A DNA stretch of 64,000 nt from Amoebophrya sp. A120. Its lineage: Eukaryota > Sar > Dinophyceae > Syndiniales > Amoebophryaceae. A program made the translations under genes and the position numbers. Of this stretch, positions 11,207-22,575 are shown one piece after another. The notes beneath the pieces were generated by a model. The model searched no databases. It was not told the DNA's origin and saw only the letters and a list, made by a program, of their open reading frames with translations. Numbering within the stretch: the first letter of the stretch is position 1; each line of letters starts with the position of its first letter. The DNA lies in contig CAJINV010000018.1 in NCBI GenBank assembly GCA_905178155.1, positions 972,609 through 1,036,608 of the forward strand. Reading direction: 5' to 3'.

Positions 11207-13362
11207 GCCTTCGGGTTTACTTATTTTTTGCCGTTTTTACAAGAAAGAGTGATCACAAAAGTTCGTTGTACTGCAAGAGTAGAAAAAGCTTGTTCGAAAA
11301 CAAATTTTCCGTGTTGTCGTGCGATAGAAGTTTGTAAAAATGTCAAATTGAGGTTTCGGCTTGAGAAGTTTTTGAGGCTTCGTCAAGACCTAGTTGATGA
11401 TGGCTTTAGAAGTTTTTGTGGCTTCGTCAAGACCTGTAGTGGGTTTATCAGATGAGCTGATACATCATCTCTGTCTCAAACCTAAATCTTACGCAAAAAT
11501 AAATTAGATGAAATATGCACGGTTTTTTCAACATAGACCTCTATCTTCTAGCGCAGGGACGCAGAGCTGCAAGGATAAGCTCTGCCTCTGCGTTCTTCCT
11601 TCGTACAAACCGCGACATCGGTGCACGAGAAGACTACCGAGTAGGTCTTTTTGAACAAAGAGCACAAACAAGTAATCAGCTCCACCGAGGGGTGCTGCGG
11701 CTGCAGCTGCAAATGCTCAGGCGAGCAAGCACGAAAACATCAATCGTTTTGGTTTTCCTCTTTCTCACGACACCGAATAAAGTTAAAGACAGCCAACACC
11801 GACACGACTTTATCCTTTTGATTGCAATAAGCAAACGAAGAATGTACGACCAGCACCGAGCTCCGGTTCTCGTTCTGAATGTGAATAGAGGACCGATTTT
11901 TCTCAGAGCGGATACTGCTTTGAAATATCAAGGGAGTTTTCGTGTGAACGACAACGAGAAAGTACCTGAGAATGACAGTGTAATTGGAGACCTGTTTTTC
12001 TCTCACGGGTCAGAACTTCGCCCAGCACGCGAGGCTGCCATAGTAGGTAAGTACGAATTTTTTTTCAGCATGATGTAGAAGTACTACAAGACCCACACTC
12101 ATACACAAGCTGACTGCCTCGTGCTTCTTTTTGTTCTAGTGTTTTCATGGGTCATTATGACTTTCTATGTCCGTTTTTGCATACGCGCGCTTTCGAAAAA
12201 ATCATCATGGGTAGAAGAGCGCTGCAAATAAAGCCTGAGTCCGCAATAAGAGAGGCACTACCTACGCTTTACAGGCTGCTCATTGACTCTTCTTGCTAGC
12301 AGTTGTATTCACTTTTTTCATACAAAAAGACCTGCGGGTAATCTTAAAATCTTGTCTAAAACTCAACACGGCACGCTGGTGATTCTTCCTACTAATCCTC
12401 TAGAAGTACCTATCCACCCACTTGCCTGTGCCCTGATCCGAGCAGCGGCTTGTCTGTGTGTAAGTACTGGAAAAACTTCGGATTTTTACTTTTAGCAAAT
12501 TGAAATTCAAATTCTTGACAGGAATAAAGAGCGCTGCATGGGCGAATGCGCATGATTTGGATTTCTACATCAAAGATCAAAAAAACAAATTGAGGGGTTC
12601 CGCAGCTTCCACACAAATGTTCAGTGGATGAGAGTTGTACGGACCACGCAGAGCAGCCCGCTGAGCATACTACTTGCACGAATCGCTACTCTGATGTCTC
12701 AACGTCAACGTCAAGGAGAGCGGTAACAAGCATAAAAAAGCTTTACTTGCTCCTTTGCAACTTTATATACACAGCGACGTGGTTTTTGCGATATTACGCC
12801 GCAGAAAAATTTATGGATACTTATCGCAGTGTACGACAAGCTCTTCAAATCTCACCCACTTACCGCCTCGCAGAACCTAGTGCCCCACTCGTCGCACTGG
12901 TAGCTGTAGCTAGTGCCGGCGTGGTGCTCGTGCCGCTGGCGTGACGACTTTTTTCAGCAGTATTAAGAGCCGCGCTTTCCTTATTTGACTGCTGCAAGAG
13001 CATCTGGCGATCGATGTCGTAGACCGAGGCTAGTATGACAGCGTCAGCAGGTGGGAAGTCTTTGACAAAGAAGCGGAAAAAATCGATAGTCTCACCTGCA
13101 ATTTCTTTTTTCTACCAAGCGGCGCACGACAAAGCTCGCTTATTTCGAGAATCTCAATCTGTGATGCTGTAAATACTTAAGTAACATAGCGGAAACGCCA
13201 AGACAGCCGCTCCTGGGATGCTCTTCAACAAGAACCCGAACCCGTTCCATGCGGATAGAGAGAGTCGTCACGCTTACAATGTGCCTCCTTTGCCTTCCCT
13301 GCAAGATGACTGGCGGTAGAACCAGAAGGTGTCCCGCATGGACATTCATGCACATGGTGAAT
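11207..13362. other. Intergenic region, no supported gene
   Basis: AT-richer sequence between the signal-anchored gene and the acidic hypothetical. The longest plus-strand frame (11515-12078, 187 codons) has no domain, no biased codon pattern and no splice continuation. A plus-strand frame at 12624-12944 ends in a hydrophobic stretch (LVALVAVASAGVVLVPLA) but is otherwise featureless. No introner was found. Confidence 0.45.
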
Positions 13363-16300
13363 TTATTTCTGCATCACAAGACATTTATTTTTCCATTTTG
13401 CAAAATCCCACCCTGACGCTTCCGCCATATCCGGGCGCGGGGAAGTTGTAGGAACTCCATTCATCCTTTTCCTCGATCCCATTCTATCCTACGGAAAAAC
13501 ATCCCCACGACTCCATAGCTGCAATGCGAATCTGCGTGGTAGAAATGTTTCTCATCCCGAGTCCCATGAGAAGCATTTTCTAGTCTTGTTTCGAAGTTTC
13601 TCCTGCTCCAATCAGCATGATCGGCTAGCCCTGTGATGCTGCTCAACTAGCTAAACAGGATCACACTACAAGGCCAAATCTGTCATGCGCAACATCCAAA
13701 GCCTGTCGATTTGTCTACCAAGAAGTTTCCCATCTTGACTATGGGGTGGGAACGTTTTTGCCCCAGATACCTTCTTGCGCTGGTCTTGTGGCTTGAGGAA
13801 CTTGTCGACGTCGCGGTAGTACTATTGGTGGTTGTCGCGGCAGTAGAGCCGCCATGACACGAAGACTCCTTACCCAACGAGTGCTTGAAGACGTCGCAGC
13901 TCTTCCCTCCACCAGCTCTCTTCGTGAGGGCGTGCTGGGAAGATGTCGAAACTTGACCTCCACTTTGATGGTCGCAGTTGTGGTTGGAATTGTTCAAGTA
14001 TCCTGTGCAAAAGTATCGTACTCGTAGTAATCGCAGTCAGCATTACAAATCTTTTTCTTAAGGGAAAACCGCACTACAAATTTTATTCGTCAACATGCTG
14101 AGGGAATTTCTTGTCACGCGATTTATACTAGTACGATGCTTTTGCATTTCATATCAAGTCGACATTCTCTTTGTCATTTTCTTCGTCCACGTTACGAACA
14201 TTATTTTTACTCCTGCCACCAGAAGAACGTACGTTTTCAAAGACATCTTCGTCTCCACAAAGATCCGGCTCATCTTCCAGATGAATGATTGATCCGCGGC
14301 TGGTTCTCTGTAATTTCTTCATCATCTTCGTCGTTCCTGATCTACTGCTGGCGTCCTCACAGTCTCCTGTTTCTTTGACGAGGTGTATTTGGCTTGTTGC
14401 GCTCCTGCTAGTACAACCCTGAAGAGGGAGGTTCATCGCGTTCGTGGTGGAAGCAGAAGACCCGCTGGTGATTTTTGTCTTGTTTTCGCTGGGCGACAAG
14501 CACTGGTTGCTCCTCAAAAAGGTGGTTGTAGAATTGCCCACATTGGTTTTGTGGTTTATGATCATGTCGTAGTTGCTCCTACTAGCATAAAGATTCGTCC
14601 CGCCCTCCTGAAAATTTTCTTCCTCCCGCGTCATCTTCTGGCCCGCTGAAGACCGGTTGAAGTTACACCTCGTCCCAGCTCCTGTTTTTCCACTTTGCAT
14701 CAAAAGCATTTTTTGTGTAGAAACACAATTTGTTCTGGCCGTCGTTGTTCTTGATGATGAAACGGCAAAAAGCGAGGGCGTAGCACTTCTCGGCGGCGGC
14801 ATCACAAAAGACGCGGACTGGGGATGGCCTACACACGAAAGGTATGGATTGCAAATATATCTAGGTCTGGAATTTTGTAATGCTAAAAGTGAATGATAGA
14901 CGCACTGCAATACGCAGCTATGCATGACAAATTTTTTTGGCTGCCATGTAGTACGTATTCCGCATGGCAAACTGCGTTTTTGCATGACAGGGAAGAGGGC
15001 CTTTTCGTGCCTATGCAACACAGATTCTCGAGTCATGCCAGACAAGCATGACAAACTCGCATTGTTCCAGACCCAGACATTTTTGCATTTGATAAAAGGC
15101 GCGCTGTGGTCGTGGAGGCAACGGAATGTTGTCCGGTCGTTTGGCCGCTGCTTGATGAGGATGTTGCAGGAGCACCTCGACTCTGCTCCACGACAGCGTG
15201 CGTGTTGTTCTCCCGAGTAGAATATGGACTCCCGAGTTGCTGCGACTCCAAAAAATTGTTCTCCCGAGTAGAATATGGATTGCAAAAGTATCTTACTAGT
15301 AGTAATCTAAAAAAATGCAACGCAAATAATCATTTGCTTAGCATGAGCATAATGCGGATTTCCCATGAGAAAAAGATTTGTAGTGCAGGGCTGCGATTCA
15401 GTACGAGTACGATACTATTGCACGGGATACAGAAGATGAATTGCTGCATATCGTACGAAAAAAGTGTTCCACTGTAAGGATTTTGCAGGCTCTTGCATCA
15501 CAAGTTTGTTCTACATGACGGGGGATATTTGCCATGCAAGGTTCCTAAGAGAAAACAGAGCTAAAAATCTACTGTCTTGCATGTGTAGCAACACAAACAC
15601 TTCTGCGATGCATTTTCTGCATCACAAGTTTACAGTGGAACAGTTTTTGCTTGCGATACTGCAGATCGTCGTCCAGCGCCAGCTATCCAGTGCAAACATG
15701 TCTGGATCTGAAAAAGAGCAGACACTTGTCATGCGGGCTTTGCATCCGAAAGAAGGTCTGCAATGCATGCAAAGCATGACAAATTCTGCGAACGCCTCTC
15801 GTCCATGTCTAGTCTGCATGAGAAATCATGCCCGGTCCTTGACCCAAGAATCTGACCTCTTTTGCTGACAACTATCTATGCAACACAGATAATTTTTGTT
15901 TATCTTTTTTTATTCGAGAATCCGCATCCTAAGTGGCCACCTTTCAGACATGACCCAGGGTGGAAATTTGCAATGCATATCGGTTAAAAAACCCCGCTTG
16001 ATGGTCGTTTTGGAAGTTCTGCCGGCAGCCAGGAACCTGCATTTTCACGTGGTCGAAGGTCGCCAGGGACCGCTCCTTGCGGAGGAAGAGCGGGTTCTTG
16101 TGCAGATGTGGTGGAGCAGGTACGACAACTTGGACGTCTCCGGCGTTTTTAGTACGACAATTTGACATTGACGGTGGCTGAGTACAACTAGAGGCTTCAA
16201 ATTTCTTCTCATCCTGTAGTTGCACCTCCATCTTCATCATCCTCGCCGGCGGCCGAGCAGAAGTCCCCTCCACCGCGGATGAACCACCCGTGGTTGGACG

Positions 16301-19300
16301 AACGGGCTGCACAGCGGCGCAGTTTGAGGTCCGTGCGAAGGTATCCAAGAAAAAAACTGTGCTAGTGTAACTTTCTTTGGCTGACAGCATCACAAGTTTG
16401 CTCTACATGACAGAGAAAACCTGTCATGCGTGGCTTGTAAGGGAAAACACACATGAAAAGAGGACTTCATGGTTGTCTGGCATGACAGGCGTAACTCTGT
16501 TGCATGTTCTGCATTACAGAGTTACACTTACACAGTTTTTTTCTTGCATAGAAGGGGGAGAAGTTGTAGTCGTTCGAGTTTGATGCCGCGGTGCCGCGCG
16601 CTCAGTATGGAAGCGTCAGGTTTGAAATCGTCAAACTTGAAATAGTTTGTGATGCATAAAATGCAACCCACAAAGTGCCTGTCTTGCAGAGTAGGCAAGG
16701 GAGGCAGATGGTAAGCCTGTCGAGGGGTAGAAATAGTAATAGAGCTGTTAAAGTAGCATGACAAAAGGTGCCTTCCTTACCCAAACAGCATATACAAACT
16801 GGATCTCGGTTCTACCCAAATTTGTCATGCGCCGCTTGAAAAATAGACACCAACTGGTATCCGTTTTATGCATTGCAAATTATTTCAACTTTGACGATTT
16901 CAATCCTTTCGCTTCCATACGCCGCTCCGGACCGGTATAGTCGCTGACGACGAGGAATTATGCGGGGGCTGGAGAGTTAGGCGGCTCGGCTCGCTCGCTA
17001 TCGCACCGGACGCGAGGGTGGTAGAAGAAGTTGCCGCGGATATTGCAAGGAAAAATCCCCCCTCCCCATATCGAAAAAGTACGTCTCAGAAAATTTGCAG
17101 TGCTGATTTGTGACCACAAATCGGCTCTGTCTTGCAAGAACGCAACCCCATAGGCCGCGTCGCATACTGCAGGCGGTTTATGATGCTGTTGGCCCTACAG
17201 CTTAGGCGTTTGCCATGCTCAGCGCCTAGCCCAAAGCCTCTCTAGTACTCAGGCTAAGTATAGTAGCCTGTAGCCCTCTCCAGCAAGACCAATCTGATTT
17301 GTGTACGTGAAAAATCCAGCATTAGAAACTTCGTTTTGATATGGAGAGGGGGGATTTTTCCTTTTGATAGCGGAGCTGCAGTGGGGGTGTTGTTGTACTT
17401 CTAGAGGCGCGGCCATGGGAGGTCCTCGTTGCTTGTTTTGTTGAACCGCAACCATGCGTGGCGCGACCAGGACGGCGCGGGGGTCTTGTTGAAGAAGATG
17501 GGGGGCACACTGGATCGTGCTTGCTGTGCTGGAAGGTGGACGACCTTTTTTTGTGCGTATTTTCTTTGTTTTTTCCTCATGTTCTTCCTGTTTCATATTC
17601 ATGATGATCTGCGATCGTTGGATAAAAAATACAGCGCATCATGAAGGAAATCATCCGCAATTGAAAGAACCAACAGAGACAAAGATACCTGCACCTATTT
17701 CCGGACCAGCACCGCGAGGAGTAATTTTCGTTCTCGCGCCAGCAGTGGACGCGAGCACGAGATTTTTGCCACTACTACAGGAGCTTTGGTGACTACCACC
17801 ATCTGAAGGACCTGCTCGCTGTTGTTCCACATGATCGACCGTACTGCTACAACCCCCATTGTAAACTGCCGGACTGTAGCTGTTCCTGGGTGGACCTACC
17901 AAAGAGCAGCCAACCAGCGGCCCGGAGCTGCAGCGACCCAGGGGCGTCGCAGCTGCGGGAATGATGCTACTCGGGGAGGGACTGGTTACTGTGAAAGAGA
18001 TCATTTGAAAAAGGTTTGATTTTTGTAGTAAGTACTTTTGCACCAGAATAAAGAATGTAACCATCAACTTTTCTTTATGCATGGTACTCTGTCACACAGC
18101 GGAGCAATAGCAATCTTGTTCTTCCCTACAATAGTACACGTCGTAGGAAGAAAACAAGATCGCGACCACTTATACCTAAGTTCACCGCACTTCCTCTTCT
18201 AGAAGAGCCAGATCTTTGCGTTGCACTGACGGGCTGGAAAGCGGCGCGCAGGTTTGGCGTCCATAGCGTTGGCTTCGTCAGCGAGGTCGTGGGCGTTGTG
18301 GCGAGCAGTTTGGGCTGCACACCTGCTACAGGCACGGTTCCGCCGCCCGCGCTGCCCCCATTTTTTCCCGTTGCTGCTTCTGTCGACGGACCAGCACGAT
18401 CCGCTCGTCCACTGCACCCTGAACTAAGAGGTTGCCGCTGTGCACCGCTGCCAGGCAGTTGTCCTGGTTTCAAAAGTACCCCGCCAGCATGCTCGTCCTG
18501 GTAAAACCCTCCTCCAACGAGGTGGTTTGCGGTGGGTGGGTGAGTGTTGGCTCCACCGCGGTAGAAATTTGTTGCGCAGCGCGCAGAGGAGGATGACGCG
18601 CTGGAGGAGCTAGAGGTGGCTCCAGACGACGTTGCAAGACCACTATTAAAACCTCCTGCTGTGCTGTAGTTGTATCCGACACGATGCGCAGTCCCCGCAG
18701 TGGACGATGGCTCCGCACCACCAGTGCAGCTCACCACGCAGGGGTAGGTACCTCGCGTATGGGAGTGTCAGGATTGAAATCGACAAAGTTTGTAATGCAT
18801 AAAATCGAGGATACCAGTTGGAAGCCCAATTTGAATTTCTAAGCGGTGCATGACAAATTTCGGCACCTTCTAAATCCAGTTTGTCATGCCGTTTAGGGAC
18901 AGAAGCCGTCTTCTGTCATGCTACTTGAGAAGCTCTATCGCAGACCCCAAACAGGCTGACCGTCGGCCTCACTTGCCATCCCAGCAAGAGAGAAAGCGCA
19001 CGCCTTGCAATTCATGCATGAGAAATTATTTCAACTTTGTCGATTTCAATCCTGACGCTTCCATATCGCGGCGTCCGAATGTAGAGCGCACCGTTGGAGG
19101 CAGGAAGGAGTATCCTATGTAAAAACATCCCCACCCCAGCGTTGTCATGCAGATTTGCAATGACAAGAACATTTGTGATGCGCATCCCGATGATGGGCAT
19201 TTCCAGTCGTGTTTTGGAATTTGTAATGCTGTAAGCAGGATACGCATCTCGATTTGTAATCCGGCTGTCCTTGCTAACCTGCACGACACTACGGGCTGCA

Positions 19301-22236
19301 ACTTGTCATGCGTGGCGTCCAAAACTCCAGGATCTGTGTTGCAGAGATCCCAATTTAACTATGGGGCGGGGACATTTTCACACAGGATAAGAAGTGTGTT
19401 GTAGTTTGCGCTGGTGGTAGTCGTGTGCGAGGAGGAAACAACCTGATATTGTTCGCAGTTGTTCATGTTTGAATTGTTCACCTGTATCACAAGTCGCTGG
19501 TCGCGCAGCAGCCTCGCGTTTTCGTTCGCAAGTTCGCGGTTTTCTCGTTCGAGCTGCGTCAACTTTTCTTCCAACTTGTCGCGATTGATTCTTTCATGTG
19601 TGCTTGTTTTTGCCACTACAGAAGATGAAGAGCAGGAGCCTGCGTCTGCTACAATCTTGCCTGTGGTCGAAGAGGAATTGTTCTTACTTCCGGGACAACC
19701 GACCTCCAAATCCTGCTGCTCACGCCCGCCGGTAGTGTTCTTCCTGGCGGACAAGAACGCATGATCTTCGCCGGCCTCCCCGGTTCTTGGCGCGGCCCCG
19801 GCGATCTCGCGCAGATTTTCCGCGAGCGCACTGTCCTCCTCTTCGTTTGCGGCTTCGTGCAGAAACGTTTTCAGCCGGCGGTTGAGCTGCTCCACCATAT
19901 TGATGACATCCGGACTGGTAGGCTCGGGTGGGACGGTGATACTGCATGAAGATCCTGGAAGATGTGATTGTGCAGGTCCACGCCCACCTCCGTATCCCAC
20001 GAAAAAAGTGTTACAGTTACACATTTGTAGTCAATTCAGCAACACAAATTTCTCTGCATGAGAGAGAAAACTTGTAATGCAGAAATCCTACGGGAAAACA
20101 CGTATGAAACGAGGCTCCTATGCATATCCGGCATGACAGAGCTTGTCTGTCTTGCTTGGCCTGCAACACAATGTGTAACTGTAACACTTTTTTCTTGCGA
20201 TACTCCGCCGGAGCAGTCTACGAGCGTCGCGCCGGCACAGCTCCTGCTGCTGCAAGCCGTGGCGTAGTTGTGGCAGCTGTTAATGTTATTCATCCGCAGC
20301 GTAGTACTACTACACAACGTATTCGTAGATAAGGCGAAGGCGGCACCCTGCTGCACAGCCGTGTTTCTCGGCGCCACGGGGATGCGGCCCTGCTCTGCTT
20401 CCGGTGGGTCTTCACAAGAACGACCCGAGCCGCTGGTCAGGATACTACTCGTAGATATCCGCCTATCACAAAAAAAAACTGTTTCACTGTGAACTTGTGA
20501 TGCAGAAAGTGCATCACTGAAGTGTTTGTATTGCTACACATGCGAGACAAATGATTTTTAGCGGTGTTTTCCCTTAGGATCCTTGCATGGCAAGTTTTCT
20601 TTGTGATGTGTAGCGAACTTGTAATGCAAAACTTGCAAAATCCTTACAGTGAAACAGTTTTTTCTTACGATACCGCCCGAGCAGACCTGCGGTCGTGCCA
20701 TCGTCATTCGGACTGCTCCTCGCGCCGTCCAGGCCTAATTTTTAGTATGTGGTTGAGTTTTGTACTGATTTCGTTTCTTTTCTTAGGGTTTCTCAGGCTA
20801 ACAGAGAACGAAAATAAATACGAAATGGAAATAAACCCACAAAATGTATATATGAAGATTATATTCATCCGTGTTTTATTTAAACAAACTCACCGGCCAG
20901 CGCAACGGCTTCGGCTTGATGGTCATGATCCCCGAGAATAACTCCTTCTCCGCCCGCGAAGTCCGACGAGCGCCCGGGCCTGGAACATGATCTGCGATCG
21001 CTGCCGCGAATTATCCTATGTAAAAACGTCCCCACCCCATAGTCAAGATGGGGAATCGGCAAGACAAATCCAAAAGTTTTGGCTGTTTCGCATGACAAAT
21101 TTAGACTCGTAGTGTAGTGCTGTTTGAGGTAGTTCAGCAGCATAAGAGACCTAGTATATCATGCTGATTGCAGCATGACAAATTCCAAAACACGATCAGA
21201 AAATGCTCCTCATGGGGCTCCGCATGACAAACACTTTCAGTTTCAGTCGCATATCGATAGGCTGCAAGCGTTGCTTGTGGTTTAGGCTAGCGCTCAAGGC
21301 TCCGAGGAAAAGCTTTTTCGTGCTCAAGTAAAAAACTCAACTGGAACAACACACACCTGGAACGATAGAAGAAGTGTGTTCATGTTTTGTAATTACAACT
21401 ATGGGGTGGGGACGTTTTCACTGACGATACGAATCGGTTTCGGGTCTAGGTTTGGTTGGTAGGTCGGCCGCCTCTTTTTCCGTACTCGCGAGGACGGCCG
21501 CGGAGTCCGGATGCTATTGTGCGGCTGGAAACCAGAAGCCGCACTGCTTTCACCCATCTTACTTCCTTGCTGGTGATTATGATGTCCAGCTTCGTTCTTT
21601 ATGAGAGGTTCTGGCAGCACACAAATACAAATGAATCGCGCTCGAGTTTTTGCGACTCTGCTTTTGCCTGCAGCTGTGCTAAGCAGTCCTTTAGCCACGT
21701 AGACAATAGGAGTGCACGCTCTTCCTTTTAGTATTCTTGCGGAATTCATAGACCTCACCTCGCCGTTTTTTTCTCTGACACACAGCCTCACGGTTTTGTG
21801 TCGGTTTCAGTTCACTCCGTAGAATTTGAAAATCATAGACCCTGCACGTGCGTGTGCGTCGCAGTTTGCAATGATTGTTGTACAAAATGGTTCTTTCGTC
21901 CTCACTCCAATTGTCAGAAGTTGATTGTTCAGGGCTCTTCTCTCAGACAGACAGGTCGTTGTGAGTAATTCTATAATTATTTCGCATGCGTAGAATAGTT
22001 GTAAATGCAACAAGAAAAAGTGCACGAGTGAAGAACCGTTGTCGCTCGGAGCATGGAGGTTCTCTAAATTTTGTTTTTCAGTGGGTCGGACGTTGCTTGG
22101 TAGACACGCCACGACTTCGGAACTCCAACTCGAACTCACCCTGGCGGCGCATAAAATAAAATCCAAAGAACAATAAAGACAAAATAACGGCTGCAACTTT
22201 GCTACTTGCCACATTGAGTTCAATCATGTTCAACAT
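13363..22236 (-). CDS. Signal-anchored Ser/Thr-rich coiled-coil protein, unknown function
   Basis: About 1,400 residues in about 19 exons, reconstructed by removing introners and GT-AG introns with the frame open throughout. Exon 1 (22236-22140) encodes MLNMIELNVASSKVAAVI then LSLLFFGFYFMRRQ, a single membrane-spanning segment followed by basic residues, so a signal anchor is likely. A GT-AG intron (21611-22139) leads to EPLIKNEAGHHNH. Most of the rest is Ser/Thr/Gly-rich and probably disordered. One clear coiled coil lies in 19992-19390 (EEKLTQLERENRELANENAR). Other GT-AG introns are 20735-20893, 17989-18175 and one near 17609-17688 whose exact ends are unresolved. The C-terminal exon after the element at 13485 would end KWKNKCLVMQK-stop at 13363. 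Exons 15659-15683 and 15430-15448 are micro-exons. Function unknown; exon order is inferred and should be confirmed with cDNA. Confidence 0.65.
13485..13769. mobile_element. Introner, family D
   Basis: TATCCTACGGAAAAACATCC at the left and the complementary GGGTGGGAACGTTTTTG at the right. Near-matching 5-bp flanks CATTC/CCTTC. Removal joins HKTSAR to the last exon. Confidence 0.8.
13999..14153. mobile_element. Introner, family B
   Basis: TIR GCAAAAGTATCGTACTCGTA, 155 bp; flanking repeat TCAAG. Removal gives DKENVDLNNSNHNCDHQ in the signal-anchored protein. Confidence 0.92.
14842..15094. mobile_element. Introner, family A
   Basis: Left end TATGGATTGCAAATATATCT (diverged), right end typical; flanking repeat AAAGG. 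Removal gives TTTARLSCVGHPQSAS. Confidence 0.88.
15205..15279. repeat. Exonic 24-bp direct duplication, period 51 bp
   Basis: Identical 24-bp copies at 15205-15228 and 15256-15279. Both include TAGAATATGGA, so the upstream copy carries the first six bases (TATGGA) of the introner that starts at 15274. It translates as a repeat of PYSTRENN. Confidence 0.85.
15274..15429. mobile_element. Introner, family B
   Basis: TATGGATTGCAAAAGTATCT at the left and GAGTACGATACTATTGCACG at the right; near-matching flanks TAGAA/CAGAA; 156 bp. Confidence 0.82.
15449..15658. mobile_element. Introner, family G
   Basis: TIR like AAAAACTGTTTCACTGTGA (diverged at left); flanking repeat CTGCA; 210 bp. It is separated from the preceding family B element by only 19 bp of exon. 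Confidence 0.88.
15684..15979. mobile_element. Introner, family A, degenerate
   Basis: Left end TATCCAGTGCAAACATGTCT; right end diverged (CAGACATGACCCAGGGTGG). No clear flanking repeat, so the splice junction is uncertain. Confidence 0.6.
16342..16550. mobile_element. Introner, family H
   Basis: TIR like AAACTGTGTAAGTGTAACT; flanking repeat GAAGG; 209 bp. Interior closely resembles the copy at 52118-52326. Confidence 0.9.
16606..16919. mobile_element. Introner, family I
   Basis: TIR TATGGAAGCGTCAGGTTTGA and complement (TCAATCCTTTCGCTTCCATA), 314 bp. No exact 5-bp flanking repeat. Confidence 0.78.
17041..17369. mobile_element. Introner, family E
   Basis: TIR AAAAATCCCCCCTCCCCATA and complement; flanking repeat GCGGA; 329 bp. 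Removal gives HPHCSSAATSSTTLASG. Confidence 0.92.
18758..19065. mobile_element. Introner, family I
   Basis: TIR TATGGGAGTGTCAGGATTGA and complement; flanking repeat TCGCG; 308 bp. Confidence 0.9.
19111..19389. mobile_element. Introner, family D
   Basis: TIR TAAAAACATCCCCACCCCAG; near-matching flanks AGGAG/AGAAG; 279 bp. Confidence 0.85.
19993..20202. mobile_element. Introner, family C
   Basis: TIR AAAAGTGTTACAGTTACAC and complement; flanking repeat CTCCG; 210 bp. Confidence 0.92.
20464..20672. mobile_element. Introner, family G
   Basis: TIR AAAAACTGTTTCACTGTGA and complement; flanking repeat CCGCC. Removal gives GLLGRISTSSILTSGSG. Confidence 0.92.
21012..21429. mobile_element. Introner, family D, oversized
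   Basis: TIR TAAAAACGTCCCCACCCCAT and complement; flanking repeat CGAAT. At 418 bp it is about 130 bp longer than other D copies. Removal gives NLDPKPIRGSDRRSCSR. Confidence 0.9.
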
Positions 22237-22575
22237 GATTTGATAGATTTTTGTCCGCTTACCGAAGCTAATACAACCGGAGTTGTACAGCTATAGTAGC
22301 ACAGAAATTTACTAAAGTTGGGTTCTTCACATTCACGATTGGATGTTGATTAGGAGGTTGAATTTAGAATTGTTTCACTGTTCCCCGTTCTCCTGTGATT
22401 TTGACCTGGATGAAAGCTGCGAATTCTGACTTCGGCCTTGTTCCGAACGCGTCCTTCTCGCGGGGCGTCGTCGTTCGGTTCTTGCTGTCGTCGTAAAAGT
22501 TTAAGTTTTCTGGTGGAATTATATCAAACCGTGTCAGACGAGAGATACGCTCGACGCTGCGGTTTTCTATTTTCT

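Noticed and set aside
11515-12078. 187-codon plus-strand frame
   Set aside because: No domain, no splice continuation and composition like the surrounding AT-rich DNA.
13412-13432. Family I terminus in the last exon of the signal-anchored gene
   Set aside because: CCTGACGCTTCCGCCATA resembles a family I end, but no partner end or flanking repeat was found and the frame reads through.
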